A DNA stretch of 38,966 nt, from positions 1 through 38,966 of the IMG/VR virus record IMGVR_UViG_3300020152_000016; one strand, given 5' to 3'. This document shows positions 7,796 to 15,493 of the stretch, piece after piece. The position numbers and the translations under genes are program-made. Each line of letters opens with the position of its first letter. Positions within the stretch are counted from its first letter, which is position 1. This stretch comes from a virus. The notes beneath the pieces were generated by a model. It saw only the letters and a list, made by a program, of their open reading frames with translations. It made no database searches and was not told the DNA's origin.

Positions 7796-9121
7796 ATGTA
7801 CAAGTATTTTCGCATCGTCGCAGGTAAGAAGCTCTACTGCGATGAGAAGGGTGTCCTCATAAAGGATGCCGAGGGCTACAAGGAAGTCGCTGCCGACGAT
7901 GAGAAGGCAGAGGAGTTCCAGGGTGAGGAGGCAGGTTCCGTAGAGGAGGCTGCTAAGATGCTCGCCACAGCAGCAGAGAAGATTGCTGCTGATTCGCGCA
8001 CCGCTTCAGCAGAGGCAGGTGTCGCGGCATCGAAGGCTATGGAAGACCTGTTCGGAGCCATTGGCGAGCACGCTCGCAAGGCTATCGGCGGACTTCCAAG
8101 CGTCAAGGAGGTGAAGGCTTCCTTCGACGTTGAGAAGGTGAAGGCTGGACTCGCCTCCCTGAAGGCGCACGAGCGCAAGGAGTTCACGTTCGAGGTAGCG
8201 AATAAGGCGGAACTCGACTTCCTCGTGAAGACGACCTCCGAGACCGATTCGCTCACCGGAGACGTGCTCGTTCCTACCCGTGTTCCTGGTATCGAGCGCG
8301 AGCCGGTTCGCACTCCGTTCATCGAGCAGATTGCCGATGTCATCGACATCGACAGCGAGCACCTCTCATACGTTGAGGTGGTGAACGAGAGCGGCGCACC
8401 GCTTCCGACTGCCGAGCTGGAGGAGATTCCAGAGAAGGACTTTGAGTTCCAGGAGTTCAAGGCTCCACTCAAGAAGGTCGCCGTCATCAACCGCCACTCT
8501 GTAGAGCTTCTTCAGGACGCTCCGCAGCTCGTCGCGGCTATCAAGACGATGCTCCAGGAGGACGTGAATCTCGTAGTGGATTCCCAGCTCCTCACTGGTA
8601 GCGGTACTGGAGACAACCTTCCTGGTGTCTTCGGTGCAGCTTCCGTACTCAATCAGGCTGCGATTGGTACGAAGCGCGTGCAGGACGCTAACCTGTACGA
8701 TGTCATCCGCGTTGCAATCACCAAGATTGCGGTGTCGGGCAAGGGTCGCTTCCAGGCAACCCATGTGCTCCTCAATCCAGAGGATGCAGACGAACTGGAC
8801 CTCACGAAGGACGCGAACGGTCAGTACATCCTGCCTCCGTTCCGCTCTGCTGACGGTACGACTATCAAGGGCGCACGCGTCATTGAGAACGTCGGGGTCG
8901 CAGCAGGTACGTTCCTCGTGGGCGACTTCCGCAAGCTCCATGTCGGACGCAAGGGTGGTATCCAGATTGAGTTCACGAACTCACACGGAGACGACTTCAA
9001 GCACGACATCCTCGCGGTCAAGGTTCGTCGTCGCCTCGCTGCCTACGTCCGTTCCAACGACAACGGTGCATTCTGGACGGGCAACATCGACAGCGTTATC
9101 GGCTGGCTCACCGCTTCCTAG
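7796..9121 (+). CDS. Major capsid protein, HK97 fold
   Basis: Protein of 441 residues. Residues 1 to about 135 are charged and helical (a scaffold/delta domain expected to be cut by the upstream protease). The rest shows HK97 capsid blocks: TGDVLVPTRVPG, INRHSVELLQDAPQLVAAI, a LLTGSGTGDNLPGVF core and a DFRKLHVGRKGGIQIE end. It follows the protease in the usual order. It has no Shine-Dalgarno site; the start is the first ATG after the leader. Confidence 0.95.
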   Translation: MYKYFRIVAGKKLYCDEKGVLIKDAEGYKEVAADDEKAEEFQGEEAGSVEEAAKMLATAAEKIAADSRTASAEAGVAASKAMEDLFGAIGEHARKAIGGLPSVKEVKASFDVEKVKAGLASLKAHERKEFTFEVANKAELDFLVKTTSETDSLTGDVLVPTRVPGIEREPVRTPFIEQIADVIDIDSEHLSYVEVVNESGAPLPTAELEEIPEKDFEFQEFKAPLKKVAVINRHSVELLQDAPQLVAAIKTMLQEDVNLVVDSQLLTGSGTGDNLPGVFGAASVLNQAAIGTKRVQDANLYDVIRVAITKIAVSGKGRFQATHVLLNPEDADELDLTKDANGQYILPPFRSADGTTIKGARVIENVGVAAGTFLVGDFRKLHVGRKGGIQIEFTNSHGDDFKHDILAVKVRRRLAAYVRSNDNGAFWTGNIDSVIGWLTAS

Positions 9122-9135
9122 TCATCGCCTGAAGC

Positions 9136-9555
9136 ATGACTACGGAATACAAGGTCGGGCAGGTCTTAGAGAACTCGCGCAAGCAGTTCACTAAGGTCAT
9201 CTCGGAGCGCAACGGATTGTTCGGGATTAGCGGCTGGACCATGCGTGCAAACGCAGAGAAGGCAACCCGCGCAATCGAGTTCCGCAATGAGTTTGGTCTT
9301 CGCGCAGCGAACGCCCGCGTCGTTAGCGAAGGCAAGAAGGGAAGCACGAGGAAGTCTGCACCGGCAACCTCGACTCCCGACGCAGCACCTTCAGCACCAG
9401 CATCCACTTCAGATGCGACTGTCAGTACCACTCCGGAAGGAGGCGCACCGGCAGCAGCTCCGAAGGCGGCGGTGAAGAAGGTCGCTAAGAAGGCAGCAGC
9501 CAAGAAGACGGCAACGAAGAAGTCCACTACTAAGTCTGCAAAGACGAAGAAGTAG
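9136..9555 (+). CDS. Capsid-adjacent protein with Lys/Ala-rich H1-like tail
   Basis: Protein of 139 residues. The first ~60 (VGQVLENSRKQFTKVISER, then FGISGWTMRANAEKATRAIEF) form a small domain I do not recognise. Residues 75-105 are rich in Pro, Ser, Thr and Ala, and the last 30 are AAVKKVAKKAAAKKTATKK-like, as in histone H1. The position just after the capsid gene suggests a head protein such as a decoration or DNA-contacting protein, but the sequence does not prove it. Start context is AGCATGAC, the same as in the early genes. Confidence 0.7.
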   Translation: MTTEYKVGQVLENSRKQFTKVISERNGLFGISGWTMRANAEKATRAIEFRNEFGLRAANARVVSEGKKGSTRKSAPATSTPDAAPSAPASTSDATVSTTPEGGAPAAAPKAAVKKVAKKAAAKKTATKKSTTKSAKTKK

Positions 9556-9569
9556 ACCCTCCGAGGTGC

Positions 9570-9614
9570 TATAGTTTTCTTCAGGGGAGGTGCATGAGGC
9601 ATCGTCGCCTCCCC
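9570..9614 (+). promoter_or_regulatory. TATAGT box and leader hairpin before the connector gene
   Basis: TATAGT (9570-9575) is followed by an inverted repeat, GGGGAGG (9584-9590) with CCTCCCC (9608-9614), that encloses a smaller TGC/GCA stem. There is no T-tract after it, so it reads better as a 5' untranslated stem-loop or transcript processing site than as a terminator. Confidence 0.4.
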
Positions 9615-9627
9615 GAAAGAGCACTAT

Positions 9628-10212
9628 ATGGAACCCGCATACACCACACACGCAGACGTAGGAGCCTTTCTCGGTATAACGATTCCGGCTGACGACCAGG
9701 CGAAGATTACTGCCTGGGCGAAGGCAATGAGTCGCTATCTCGACGCAAAGGCGAACCGCCCTCTTTACCGGACCGAGGAGGAGACTTTTCTATACGACGG
9801 CGACGGGACCGGCATTACGGTCATCACCGACTGTCATTCCATTTCACAGGTAGAGGTAGAAGGATTGAATATCAGCGTTGCAGACATCCTCGAATATCCG
9901 GCTAACAAGCCGTACACCTCCCGCATCGCTCTCCGCAACGGAGGACGCTTCCCTCGCGGAAGGCAGAACATTTCCATAACCGCCATTCACGGCATGAACG
10001 AGGAGCTTCCAGAGGACATCAAGCTAGCGGCAACGATTCTCACGGCTGGCGTATATGCCGCGAACTGCCTCCCCGCAACTGCCGAGGAAGACCAGACGGT
10101 CGTATCGGAGAGGATAGGAGACTACCAGGTCCAGTACGCAAAGCCGGAGCACGTCTCCGCCTTCGCTTCCGTGAGCGCAATCATCGGCGGCTATACCCGT
10201 ATCGCACTTTAG
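9628..10212 (+). CDS. Head-tail connector (gp6-like adaptor)
   Basis: Protein of 194 residues. An N-terminal helical segment (HADVGAFLGITIPADDQAKITAWAKAMSRYLDAKANRP) is followed by a beta-rich TFLYDGDGTG block and a long helix (LPEDIKLAATILTAGVYAANCL), the pattern of HK97 gp6-like connectors that dock under the portal. It sits between capsid and head-closure genes, as expected. Start ATG at 9628 lies right after GCACTAT with no Shine-Dalgarno sequence. Confidence 0.85.
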   Translation: MEPAYTTHADVGAFLGITIPADDQAKITAWAKAMSRYLDAKANRPLYRTEEETFLYDGDGTGITVITDCHSISQVEVEGLNISVADILEYPANKPYTSRIALRNGGRFPRGRQNISITAIHGMNEELPEDIKLAATILTAGVYAANCLPATAEEDQTVVSERIGDYQVQYAKPEHVSAFASVSAIIGGYTRIAL

Positions 10213-10214
10213 TC

Positions 10215-10547
10215 ATGAGCTTCGCTTCCCTTCTCATTCACACCTGCAACATCCAGACCAAGAGCCGCACCCGCGACGGTCATGAGGTGGTGGACGGCTG
10301 GACGAACACTCTCACCGGCGTTGCATGCCGTCATAACGGGAAGACGACAGCGAAGATTGCCGACGCTGGTATCCGAGTGAATACCGACGACGACATCTTC
10401 TTTTTCACTTCAGCGATTGCGGTCGCTCGCGGTCAGCGCATTGTCTATGACGGCGCGAACTACGATGTCATCAAGGTGAACAAGGTCGCCGGTCGTGCAG
10501 CAGCGCATCACAAGGAGGTCATCGCTCGCTACACCGACCATGCCTAG
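10215..10547 (+). CDS. Head closure (stopper) protein, Phage_H_T_join-like
   Basis: Protein of 110 residues, a small beta-barrel type: LIHTCNIQTKSRTRDGHEVVDGWTN, then VACRHNGK and QRIVYDGANYDVIKVNKVAG, as in SPP1 gp16/Phage_H_T_join stoppers. It closes the head after packaging. Two bases after the connector gene; its end overlaps the next small gene by 8 bases. Confidence 0.85.
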   Translation: MSFASLLIHTCNIQTKSRTRDGHEVVDGWTNTLTGVACRHNGKTTAKIADAGIRVNTDDDIFFFTSAIAVARGQRIVYDGANYDVIKVNKVAGRAAAHHKEVIARYTDHA

Positions 10548-10746
10548 CTGCGAGCCTAAGACCCAGCGAGAGAAGGACTGCTACCTGAAGGGGTACAATG
10601 AAGCGGAGGCGGCATACGGCAAGTGTCATTTCTGCTACGGGAAGGGATACTCTACGACCGGCACAGCAGGAAAGACGAGTCTCAACTTCTGCTCATGCGA
10701 ACGCGGCGGACAACTGAAATCACTATGGCTTTCAAGGCATCTATAA
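10540..10746 (+). CDS. Small DnaJ-like zinc-binding protein
   Basis: Protein of 68 residues starting MPSCEPKTQREKDCYLKGY. CHFCYGKGY matches the CxxCxGxG repeat of DnaJ-type zinc fingers and is followed by FCSCERGG, enough cysteines for one zinc site. The ATG at 10540 gives 8-base and 22-base overlaps with its neighbours, so I prefer it to longer in-frame starts. It is unusual between connector genes. It could assist assembly, but the function is unknown. Confidence 0.7.
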   Translation: MPSCEPKTQREKDCYLKGYNEAEAAYGKCHFCYGKGYSTTGTAGKTSLNFCSCERGGQLKSLWLSRHL

Positions 10747-11108
10747 CTTTCAAGAGCAATAAGTCGGCGGTCCAGAAAGAGCTGGAGCGTTTCGTAGACC
10801 GTGCGACGAAGAAGTCCGCTCGCGTCATGGAGCGCAACATCAAAGTGGAGACTCCGGTGAAGACGGGTATGCTTCGACGCTCAATCGCCTCTAGGGACGT
10901 TGCCTGGGGAAAGTCGGAAGTGTACTCCGGAGCGGTTGTAGGAGGCGCACAGGTCGATTACGCGGTGCATGTCGAGTACGGCACGCGCTATCAGGCTCCG
11001 CGTGCGATGTTCCGAAAGGGCGTTGCGAACTCCGAGCCGCGCATCAAGGAGATATTCAGGGATGAGGCTAAGAAGGTAAAAGTGAAGTTCACAAGTGCGG
11101 TAGAATAA
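10725..11108 (+). CDS. HK97 gp10-like tail/connector protein
   Basis: Protein of 127 residues. VETPVKTGMLRRSIASRDV, VDYAVHVEYGTRYQAPRAMFRKG match the HK97 gp10 family found at the head-tail joint. Start ATG 10725 (MAFKASITFK) overlaps the zinc-finger gene by 22 bases. It sits in the normal order before the tail terminator. Confidence 0.9.
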   Translation: MAFKASITFKSNKSAVQKELERFVDRATKKSARVMERNIKVETPVKTGMLRRSIASRDVAWGKSEVYSGAVVGGAQVDYAVHVEYGTRYQAPRAMFRKGVANSEPRIKEIFRDEAKKVKVKFTSAVE

Positions 11109-11112
11109 ACAT

Positions 11113-11508
11113 ATGCAGATTGAGGACCACATCTACGCTCGAATCATCGCGGACCCTGCGCTCCAGGCTCTCCTTACTGACGGCGCAGGAGGCTACCACG
11201 CCTATTCTCCGGTCATTCCTCGCGGTATCACCTTCAGCAAGGCACTCGCTTTTTCATACATCCTCTCGCGCTCGCGCTTCCCGAACGCGAACAGTATCGA
11301 CGTGCAGTTCAATATCTTTGCGACTAAGCACCAGGACACCATTGCGATTGCAACCGCCCTTGCAGACCTCTTTCACCAGGACCACGGGAAGGAGGATGAG
11401 GGCGTGTTCGTCGTGTACTCCCAGAAGCAGACCGAGACGGACCTGGGACTCAACTACGACGACAACTTATACCAGCGTTCGATTTCCTACTACTTCAAGG
11501 TGGGGTAA
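11113..11508 (+). CDS. Tail terminator-like protein (DUF3168-like)
   Basis: Protein of 131 residues with IYARIIADPALQALL at the N-terminus, a central VQFNIFATKHQDTIAIATALADLF segment and a beta-rich C-terminus. Size, fold pattern and position fit the tail completion/terminator protein that caps the tail tube. A TAGAAT box ends 6 bases before ATG (11101-11106), again nearly leaderless. Confidence 0.78.
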   Translation: MQIEDHIYARIIADPALQALLTDGAGGYHAYSPVIPRGITFSKALAFSYILSRSRFPNANSIDVQFNIFATKHQDTIAIATALADLFHQDHGKEDEGVFVVYSQKQTETDLGLNYDDNLYQRSISYYFKVG

Positions 11509-11518
11509 AATATATCGT

Positions 11519-11716
11519 ATGACTACATCAAAAAACCGTTCGATTCGGACCGCAGACGGCTTCAATGAGGAAGGGAAGATGACCCTCGCCGTAGAGAAGG
11601 CGGGCAAGTTCAAGGGTCGGGACCTTCAGCCAGGTCAGCTCATCACGCTCTCTCGCTCTGACGCGAAGGCTGCGCTGAAGGACCACAAGGAGTTATTCAG
11701 CATCAAGACTGCATAG
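11519..11716 (+). CDS. Small conserved-looking tail-module protein
   Basis: Protein of 65 residues, MTTSKNRSIRTADG to KELFSIKTA, with a Gly/Gln turn and a basic character. I do not recognise a family. TAAAAT (11506-11511) lies 7 bases before the ATG, which fixes the start. Position between tail terminator and tail tube suggests a tail role. Confidence 0.65.
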   Translation: MTTSKNRSIRTADGFNEEGKMTLAVEKAGKFKGRDLQPGQLITLSRSDAKAALKDHKELFSIKTA

Positions 11717-11732
11717 ACAGCCGCAGAGGTTG

Positions 11733-11795
11733 TATACTTATTGCATCGCCAACTCTGCCTAGAGCGCGACCATTACACATTTAGTTTTTACCAAG
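11733..11795 (+). promoter_or_regulatory. Promoter TATACT and leader of the tail tube gene
   Basis: TATACT (11733-11738), preceded directly by TG, lies 57 bases before the ATG at 11796. This and the capsid gene are the two structural genes with clear longer leaders, which fits the need for many copies of their products. No convincing -35. Confidence 0.45.
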
Positions 11796-12569
11796 ATGAA
11801 ACAGACCACTATTCAGGTTCCCGATGCTATCCGCCAGGGTAGCGTCCGCGTGCTCCTCGGTGATGACTTCGACAGCCTCACTGATGTCGGTGCGCTCCGC
11901 AATCCCGTCCTCACCGCATTGGGTGAGAATCAGGAGATTGCCTTTGACAACGTAGATTCCCTCCGCAAGTTCGTGAAGGGCAAGCGTTTCCAGCTCAACT
12001 TCGACCTCGCAGAGGTGAACCTGGAGACTATCGCCAAGCTCGACGCGGGCATGGTGAATCTCACCACGGTTGCAGGTGCAGTCGTGAACAACGCGGTGCA
12101 GACCGTCGCTGCGGGCGACTGGGCTTTCAACGTGTTCCTTCCGTTCACTAATCAGAACGGAGACGGCAGCTCGCCTACGGTTGATTCCGTATCCGGTGCT
12201 ACTGACGGTGCTCTCGTCGAGGACACCGACTTCTACGTCATGAAGGACGCGCAGGGTCGCTGGGGCATCATGCTCATCGACAGCACGGACATCACGACCG
12301 AGAATCAGGTCCTCACTATCACGACCGACTACACTCCGAACGCATCGAAGAAGATTACCTTCAACGATTCAGGCTCTAAGACCCTGAAGGCAATGCGTAT
12401 CGTGAACACGGACGCGAACGGTGATGAGTTCCGTATCGACATCGAGAGCGGCACGAACTTCGAGCCTCTCTCTATCGACTTCGCCGGAGACGAGGAGGAT
12501 GACGTTGCTATCATGGCGGTTTCCTTCCAGGGCAACATCGTCGAGATAGTAGACGAGCAGACTTCCTAG
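11796..12569 (+). CDS. Major tail (tube) protein
   Basis: Protein of 257 residues, acidic and beta-rich, with an insertion rich in Gly, Asp and Thr (NQNGDGSSPTVDSVSGATDG). IRQGSVRVLLGDDFDSLTDVGALRNPV and a C-terminal FEPLSIDFAGDEEDDVAIMAV end fit siphovirus tube proteins. The main evidence is position before the frameshifted chaperone genes and its own promoter. Confidence 0.85.
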   Translation: MKQTTIQVPDAIRQGSVRVLLGDDFDSLTDVGALRNPVLTALGENQEIAFDNVDSLRKFVKGKRFQLNFDLAEVNLETIAKLDAGMVNLTTVAGAVVNNAVQTVAAGDWAFNVFLPFTNQNGDGSSPTVDSVSGATDGALVEDTDFYVMKDAQGRWGIMLIDSTDITTENQVLTITTDYTPNASKKITFNDSGSKTLKAMRIVNTDANGDEFRIDIESGTNFEPLSIDFAGDEEDDVAIMAVSFQGNIVEIVDEQTS

Positions 12570-12571
12570 TC

Positions 12572-12976
12572 ATGCCGGTGCTCGACCTCTACAAGACTCG
12601 CCAGCATCACACTGTTCGCTTCGGAGAAGGTGATAAGGCGAAGGAGTACAAGTTCCCTGCTGAATACACAGTGGAGGAGGTTGAGCGTCTGCTTGAACTA
12701 CAGGCACGTCGGGAAGCACTGGAGGCACAGGAAGCCGCACCGGAGGGAACTCCAGAGCGTGCGGCACAGCTCAACGGATTCATGGTCGCAGTCTTCGACC
12801 AGGTTGAGGTCCTGTTCCAGCACTACCAGCCGGAGATGACCGCAGAGGAGTTGAAAAACATCCTCACGCGCAACGAAGCTCTAGGCATCCTCGGATTCTT
12901 CGACAAGTATCGCTTCCGCGCCCTGAAGGAAATGAGCGGGGACTCGAAAAAAAAAAGTCCGCTAGTACCGAACTAA
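12572..12976 (+). CDS. Tail assembly chaperone G-like protein
   Basis: Protein of 134 residues. The N-terminus is beta-rich (TVRFGEGDKAKEYKFPAEYTVEEVERLL), the rest is helical and ends SGDSKKKSPLVPN. Near the end lies a run of ten A residues where ribosomes can slip by -1 into the next frame. Lambda-type G and GT chaperones bind the tape measure protein during tail assembly. Order tube - G/GT - tape measure is canonical. Confidence 0.88.
   Translation: MPVLDLYKTRQHHTVRFGEGDKAKEYKFPAEYTVEEVERLLELQARREALEAQEAAPEGTPERAAQLNGFMVAVFDQVEVLFQHYQPEMTAEELKNILTRNEALGILGFFDKYRFRALKEMSGDSKKKSPLVPN
12947..12956 (+). other. Slippery site for -1 ribosomal frameshift (G to GT)
   Basis: Ten consecutive A bases, read in the G frame as TCG AAA AAA AAA AGT, contain the heptamer A AAA AAA. 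After a -1 shift the frame reads KKSASTELRDLRRMVAAMVMYG and stays open to 13224. The fusion would be about 217 residues. Such a slip just before the tape measure gene is conserved among long-tailed phages. Confidence 0.9.
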
Positions 12977-12990
12977 GAGATTTACGCCGT

Positions 12991-13224
12991 ATGGTCGCCG
13001 CAATGGTGATGTACGGCTTTTCTCTTTTGGACGTGCGAAAGCTCTACTACGACGAAATGGAGCAGTATTACTTCGAGACGGTTTTCAACCTCGAAGCAAT
13101 GGGGAGAATGAAGGAAGGGACGTATAATAAACTCATGAACAATACTCGTGAGTCAGCAAAGAGTACGGTCGCCTCTCTGCGTAAGCAGCTCTTTTCGGGT
13201 ATCACTAAGAAGCGGAAGGTATGA
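12991..13224 (+). CDS. Tail assembly chaperone T part (made as GT by frameshift)
   Basis: The frame is open from the slip site (12955) through ATG 12991 to 13224. It encodes MVAAMVMYGFSLLDVRKLYYDEMEQYYFETVFNLE-type helical sequence and a basic end. It is in the -1 frame relative to G, so it is most likely translated as the extension of G and not alone. Its stop overlaps the tape measure start as ATGA at 13221-13224. Confidence 0.85.
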   Translation: MVAAMVMYGFSLLDVRKLYYDEMEQYYFETVFNLEAMGRMKEGTYNKLMNNTRESAKSTVASLRKQLFSGITKKRKV

Positions 13225-15488
13225 ACGAGAAACTGACCGTAGGCGAGCTGGTGTACAAAATCTCCGGCGACATAGATAACCTGAAGACCGAGCTGAAGAA
13301 GGCAGAGGCAGAGGTCGGCAAGCTCACCGGCTCAATGGAGAAGAACATCGTCGCGGGCAACCGCATGACGAAGACGATAGGCGGACTCTCGAACGTACTG
13401 AAGGGCTTTCTCGCCCTCGCAATCGTGGACCGCGCCGCGAGCTTCTTGACGGACTTCCTTCGTCAGTCGTCGGCTGCTGCATCAGACCTGAACGAGACGC
13501 TCACGAAGACGGGCGTGCTTTTCGGTGGAGAGGCACAGGACATCATCACCTTCGCGCAGAACGCCGCTCGTGAAATGGGTATCTCCCGCCAGGCTGCGCT
13601 CGATGCCGCAGGTACGTTTGCCGTGTTCGCAAAGTCGGCAGGACTCGCGGGAGACGACCTCACGACCTTCTCTACTGACCTGGTGAAGCTGTCCTCGGAC
13701 CTTGCCTCGTTCTATAACACCTCACCAGAGGACGCTATCGTCGCAATCGGCGCGGCACTTCGCGGAGAGACGGAGCCTATCCGTCGCTACGGTGTGCTTC
13801 TCGATGACGCTTCTCTCCGCCAGGAAGCGTTCCGTCAGGGACTCATCACCACTACGAAGGATGCACTGAAGCCGCAGCAGCGCGTCCTCGCTGCACAGGC
13901 TCTCATCCTCCGTCAGACGAACGACGCGCAGGGAGACTTCGCCCGCACCGCAGACGGCGTTGCGAACAGCCAGCGCACCGCAGCAGCAGAGACACGGGAC
14001 TTCCAGGCTGCAATCGGTCAGGCTCTCCTCCCTACCACAGCGACCCTCATCGAGGAGTATCGTCAGATGCTCATTGGTGCGAACGACGCTGCGAGCGGCA
14101 TGCGTATCTTCGGACAGGCAATCTTCGGGGGTGCGAAAATGATTATCGGCACTACGAAGGCTCTCTTTGGAATGGGTCAGGCTCTCGTCGCAACTGCGAA
14201 GACGACCTGGGGATTCCAGAAGCTCTACTTCACAGCAATGGGCAACGTGGTAAAGAGCACATTGAACGCGGGTAAGGCGGTCCTGAAGCTCTTTAGCGGA
14301 GACTTCGAGGGAGCAGTTGAGGCAGCTAAGGGTGCGCTCGACTTCTCAAAGACAAAGGACGAGTTCGCTTCGTTCGCTTCTTCCGTGAAGTCAGAGTGGG
14401 GAGCGGTGAACGATACCCTCGTATCTGCCGGTGATGACATTATCGAGGCATACAACCCAGCAGCATACGATGATGCGCTCCAGAGGTTCCAGCAGAGCGC
14501 AGCAGCAGCCGGAGACGCATCGAAGGGACTCGGAGAAGACCTCAACGGTCCTGGAGGCGTTTCAGACGGCGCGAAGAAGGCAGCAGAGGCGGTAGAGCAG
14601 CTCCAGGGGAAGGTAGTGAGCCTTATCGACGCATCAAAGAATGCAGCTAGGGTCCTTCAGGATGACCTCAACGCCGCCTTCAAGCAGTTCAGCACTGACA
14701 TCGCATCGAACGTCCAGGAAACGGTCGAGGGCGCAGCACAGATTTTCGTAGACGCAGAGCAGCGTATCAAGGACCTGAAGGCACAGCTCCGCGAGGCTGA
14801 CGACGGGGACGCACGCAAGGAAATCCGCACCGAGATAAAGGCGCAGGAGGAGATTCTCGATGCCCGTGAGGACTTCGAGGAAAGGCAGTCAGAGCGCATC
14901 GCTGCAATCCGCACAAAGCTCGCAGAGGTCGGTATCGACGCTACACAGGCGGGACTCGATAAGGTCCTGGAGCTTCGCTCACTGGAGTCAGAGATTGAGG
15001 AGCAGCGTCGTCTCGCATCACTCGATGAGTTCACTCGCTTCGAGCAGACACAGGCAAAGCAGCTCGCGGTCCTCACCGACTCCTTCATCACAGAGGTCTC
15101 TCTCATCAAGACGAAGATTGAGACGCAGAAGAACTACGAAGCAGACCTTACCGCCTTCCTCGCTTCAGAGGACTCGAAGCGTCTCGACCAGACCGACGCA
15201 TGGGCGGCTGCGACAATCTCGAAGTACGCAGAGGTCGCTGACTCTCTCCGCTCACTCATGTCTACACAGGCTCGCATCGGTGAGCTGACGGTCCCTTCAT
15301 TGACCGGCAATACCTCTAACGCTGCACGCGCAGCATCCTTCGCAACGCAGCCTGGAGCATCGAGCAGCACCACGAACAATACGAATATCACCGCGCCGGT
15401 GAACGTCGGAGGTGAGCGCATCCAGAACCTCAACCCGAAAGAGTTGAGTGCTATACTTGGATTCGAGTTGGGTAAGTTCATCCGCTAA
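13221..15488 (+). CDS. Tape measure protein
   Basis: Protein of 755 residues, the longest in the tail module apart from the adhesin. It has an N-terminal coiled coil (LKTELKKAEAEVGKLTGSMEK), a hydrophobic stretch (VLKGFLALAIVDRAASFLTDFL), a TMP-like core (FAQNAAREMGISRQAALDAAG, LAQ-type helices) and long charged coiled coils near residues 500-640. Using about 0.15 nm per residue the tail would be near 113 nm. It starts inside the stop of the GT frame. Confidence 0.93.
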   Translation: MNEKLTVGELVYKISGDIDNLKTELKKAEAEVGKLTGSMEKNIVAGNRMTKTIGGLSNVLKGFLALAIVDRAASFLTDFLRQSSAAASDLNETLTKTGVLFGGEAQDIITFAQNAAREMGISRQAALDAAGTFAVFAKSAGLAGDDLTTFSTDLVKLSSDLASFYNTSPEDAIVAIGAALRGETEPIRRYGVLLDDASLRQEAFRQGLITTTKDALKPQQRVLAAQALILRQTNDAQGDFARTADGVANSQRTAAAETRDFQAAIGQALLPTTATLIEEYRQMLIGANDAASGMRIFGQAIFGGAKMIIGTTKALFGMGQALVATAKTTWGFQKLYFTAMGNVVKSTLNAGKAVLKLFSGDFEGAVEAAKGALDFSKTKDEFASFASSVKSEWGAVNDTLVSAGDDIIEAYNPAAYDDALQRFQQSAAAAGDASKGLGEDLNGPGGVSDGAKKAAEAVEQLQGKVVSLIDASKNAARVLQDDLNAAFKQFSTDIASNVQETVEGAAQIFVDAEQRIKDLKAQLREADDGDARKEIRTEIKAQEEILDAREDFEERQSERIAAIRTKLAEVGIDATQAGLDKVLELRSLESEIEEQRRLASLDEFTRFEQTQAKQLAVLTDSFITEVSLIKTKIETQKNYEADLTAFLASEDSKRLDQTDAWAAATISKYAEVADSLRSLMSTQARIGELTVPSLTGNTSNAARAASFATQPGASSSTTNNTNITAPVNVGGERIQNLNPKELSAILGFELGKFIR

Positions 15489-15493
15489 CGCCT

